The notes beneath the pieces were generated by a model. The model was not told where the DNA came from and ran no database searches. It was given only the letters and a program-made list of their open reading frames with translations. Position numbers and translations under genes: made by a program. Of a stretch of DNA of 64,000 bases, positions 62,061 to 64,000 are shown in pieces (position 1 is the first letter of the stretch; each line of letters begins with the position of its first letter). The DNA comes from Hymenoscyphus infarciens (Eukaryota; Ascomycota; Leotiomycetes; Helotiales; Helotiaceae). The stretch lies in the NCBI GenBank assembly GCA_001414345.1, contig LLCB01000135.1, positions 80,263 through 144,262 on the forward strand, given 5' to 3'.

Positions 62061-63460
62061 ACTCTAGCTAGTTACTCTTTATATGTTCTAGGTAGAATCA
62101 CGTGTCTTATCTCTATTTCAAAATATAATATTATAATAAAAAGCTCGTAGTATGTATATTACTACTTTTATAAGAATTATAATATTAAAAATAACGAGGT
62201 AATATATAATATAAGTAGACGTTTAACTAGTATATATTATAGTATATACTTTTAATTCTAGAGGCGGATTAACAGTTTTTAGGTATAGGACCGTGGTCTA
62301 AAACCTAGCGTTGCTAAGCCCGCTAGGCCTAATTAGTAAATCACGTGCTTACTCTACTAAAAAAAAAGTATGAATAACCTTAAATTATAATATAACTTTT
62401 AAGTATTAGGTATACTTTTAACTATAGCCGCGGTTGTAAACCGTCTCTTTTTCGTCTCTAAATAGCTTTAAATTAATTAATATACCTTCTATATTTACCT
62501 TTATAAATAGTAAGGTTATATAGAGCTAGGAATAGACTAAATTACGCTCTTAGAGTATCTAGTAAGTTTCTCTTTTACTTTATAATATTTACTCCCCTCT
62601 ACTACTTCTAGAGCTCTTAGAAGCTTTCTAAAAGCTCTAAAGTACTCTAATAATATATACTAATTACTCTTTAATATATAGTATTCGATTATAAGCCTAG
62701 CACGCTTATTAGAATAGAAAGCGTTCTACGAATAGCCTCTCTACTACTAATGACCTAGATCTTACTAAACGCTTATAATATATACTCTAAACCGTTCTAT
62801 AAGCTTTATATATTTAGGAAATATTCTAATATATATATATAGTTATATAATATTTTAAATTAATACTAATAAGACTTAGAGAGCTAATAGAACGACTAAA
62901 TGCTATTCCTACTACTATAGCTACTACTCGATAGTTAATCCTATAAGTTAAAAGCCTCTTACTTTCAGAGGCTTTTACTTACTTTATTAGCTTATTATAT
63001 ATAATAATATATAATTAAAAGAGGACGTCTTATAGTATAGTTATAATTATAAGTAAGCTTTCTTAGAGGTATATTTAGTAAAGTATAAGTTCTTTAGTAA
63101 TATAAGTAAAGCCTCTTAATTTAAGAGCCTTTTTACTAATCCTCTATAGCCTACTACGCCTAATACTCCTAATCGCCTTATAAAAGATTATTATAATATA
63201 ATACTTCTACTTCTCTAAGATTAATTCGGCTCTAACTTTCGAATTAAGATGTTATTAAATATAGAGGAACGATCTAATACTCTTTTTACTACCTAGGATA
63301 ATAGTCTTATTTAAGATCTAGATATATAATAAAGATCTAGGGAGTATAGAGGAAGGGATATATATAATAGAGAGGTAGTACTTTAACACTTTTAATACTA
63401 GCGCTTTATAACGATACTTCGAATACGCTTAATAGTCTCTTAATCTTAGAAGCTTTTTAC
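62061..63460. other. AT-rich, RIP-like block with hairpins
   Basis: CpA-poor and TpA-rich DNA with no recognisable transposon domain. Two strong stem-loops: a 10-bp perfect stem AAAAGCCTCT / AGAGGCTTTT at 62950-62976, and AGTAAAGCCTCTTAA / TTTAAGAGCCTTTTTACT at about 63106-63137. They share the GCCTCTT core. Confidence 0.5.
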
Positions 63461-63514
63461 TCTTATATATACTATATAAGTAATATAAAAAGTGATCTAA
63501 TTTAATACTAATTA

Positions 63515-64000
63515 AAGAGCTAATCTTTTATTAAATAGATAATACTAATACTAGATACTCTAGATAACTAAATAGAACATTCTCTCTTAATTTAAGAGAC
63601 TTTTAAGGTTGTTTAATAGATAATATTAATATTTAATACTCTAGATAACTAAATAAATCTATATAATATATATTAAAGTATCTAGTCTTAGTATTATCTA
63701 CTAAATAAGCTTGAAAGTCTCTTAAATTAAGAGAGAATCTCCTATTTAGTTATATCTCTACTAGCTAGTATACTTTTATATATCTTATATAGATATATTT
63801 AGTTATCTAGAGTATTAAGTATTAGTATTATCTACTAAATAAGCTTAAAAGACTCTTAAATTAAGAGAGAATCTTCTATTTAGTTATATCTCTACTAGCT
63901 AGTATACTTTTATATATCTTATATAGATATATTTAGTTATCTAGAGTATTAAATATTAGTATTATCTACTAAATAAGCTTAAAAGTCTCTTAAATTAAGA
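63515..64000. repeat. 134-bp repeat array with inverted units, runs off the right edge
   Basis: The string AAGCTTRAAAG followed by CTCTTAAATTAAGAG recurs at 63707, 63841 and 63975, a period of exactly 134 bp. Units are almost identical over the last two copies. To the left (63515-63660) related units lie in inverted orientation (CTCTTAATTTAAGAG then ACTTTTAAG), so the array is palindromic about 63660. Each unit holds several self-complementary words (CTCTTAAATTAAGAG, ACTAGCTAGT, ATATATCTTATATAGATATAT). Confidence 0.8.

Noticed and set aside
62950..62976. Rho-independent terminator-like hairpin
   Set aside because: Introns, RIP and transposon types show a fungal genome, where such terminators have no role; kept only as a repeat hairpin.
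63515..64000. CRISPR-like array (regular repeats)
   Set aside because: Units are contiguous tandem copies without unique spacers, and the genome is eukaryotic.

Overview
The window looks like a filamentous ascomycete chromosome segment, possibly a leotiomycete (genus not determinable by eye). Gene islands with ordinary base composition and short GT-AG introns (about 48-90 nt, CTRAC-like branch sites) alternate with very AT-rich blocks. In those blocks CpA and TpG are nearly absent and TpA is extremely common, the signature of repeat-induced point mutation (RIP). They consist of dead, nested transposons.

Layout. (1) 1-7700 is a gene island: a dynamin-like GTPase (minus strand, runs off the left edge), a divergently transcribed GDP-mannose pyrophosphorylase alpha-type gene (4 exons) and an Old Yellow Enzyme-type flavin oxidoreductase (2 exons). 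(2) 7700-39780 is an AT-rich block. Its backbone is one minus-strand Tad1-like LINE, cut into pieces by a compound Ty3/gypsy chromovirus (12670-25599) that itself carries two smaller LTR elements, by a 7.7-kb copia-containing insert, by a solo LTR and by a hAT-type non-autonomous element. Most joints are supported by target-site duplications. A Tc1/mariner-like element sits in another LTR at 8.5-11.2 kb. (3) 39785-42715 is a small island holding one intact gene, a secreted family-3 pectate lyase (4 exons). (4) 42716-59070 is a second AT-rich block with solo LTRs, copia relics and a near full-length LINE. (5) 59070-62060 is an island with a broken fungal protein-kinase-like gene. (6) 62060-64000 is AT-rich, with hairpins and a 134-bp repeat array that runs off the right edge.

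The most interesting material is in the gypsy family. A short segment inside each LTR, at a fixed distance from its end, is complementary to the sequence just after the 5' LTR, and both sides differ together between two subfamilies. This is strong sequence evidence for Tf1-like self-priming. Two non-autonomous derivatives of the family (19222-21323 and 21420-24139) both keep only the N-terminal coiled-coil part of Gag. One of them still has an open 149-codon frame in an internal region that escaped the mutation which damaged its LTRs.

The housekeeping genes do not form a pathway cluster. The pectate lyase lying alone between two RIP-mutated blocks fits the compartmentalised genome pattern of plant-associated fungi.
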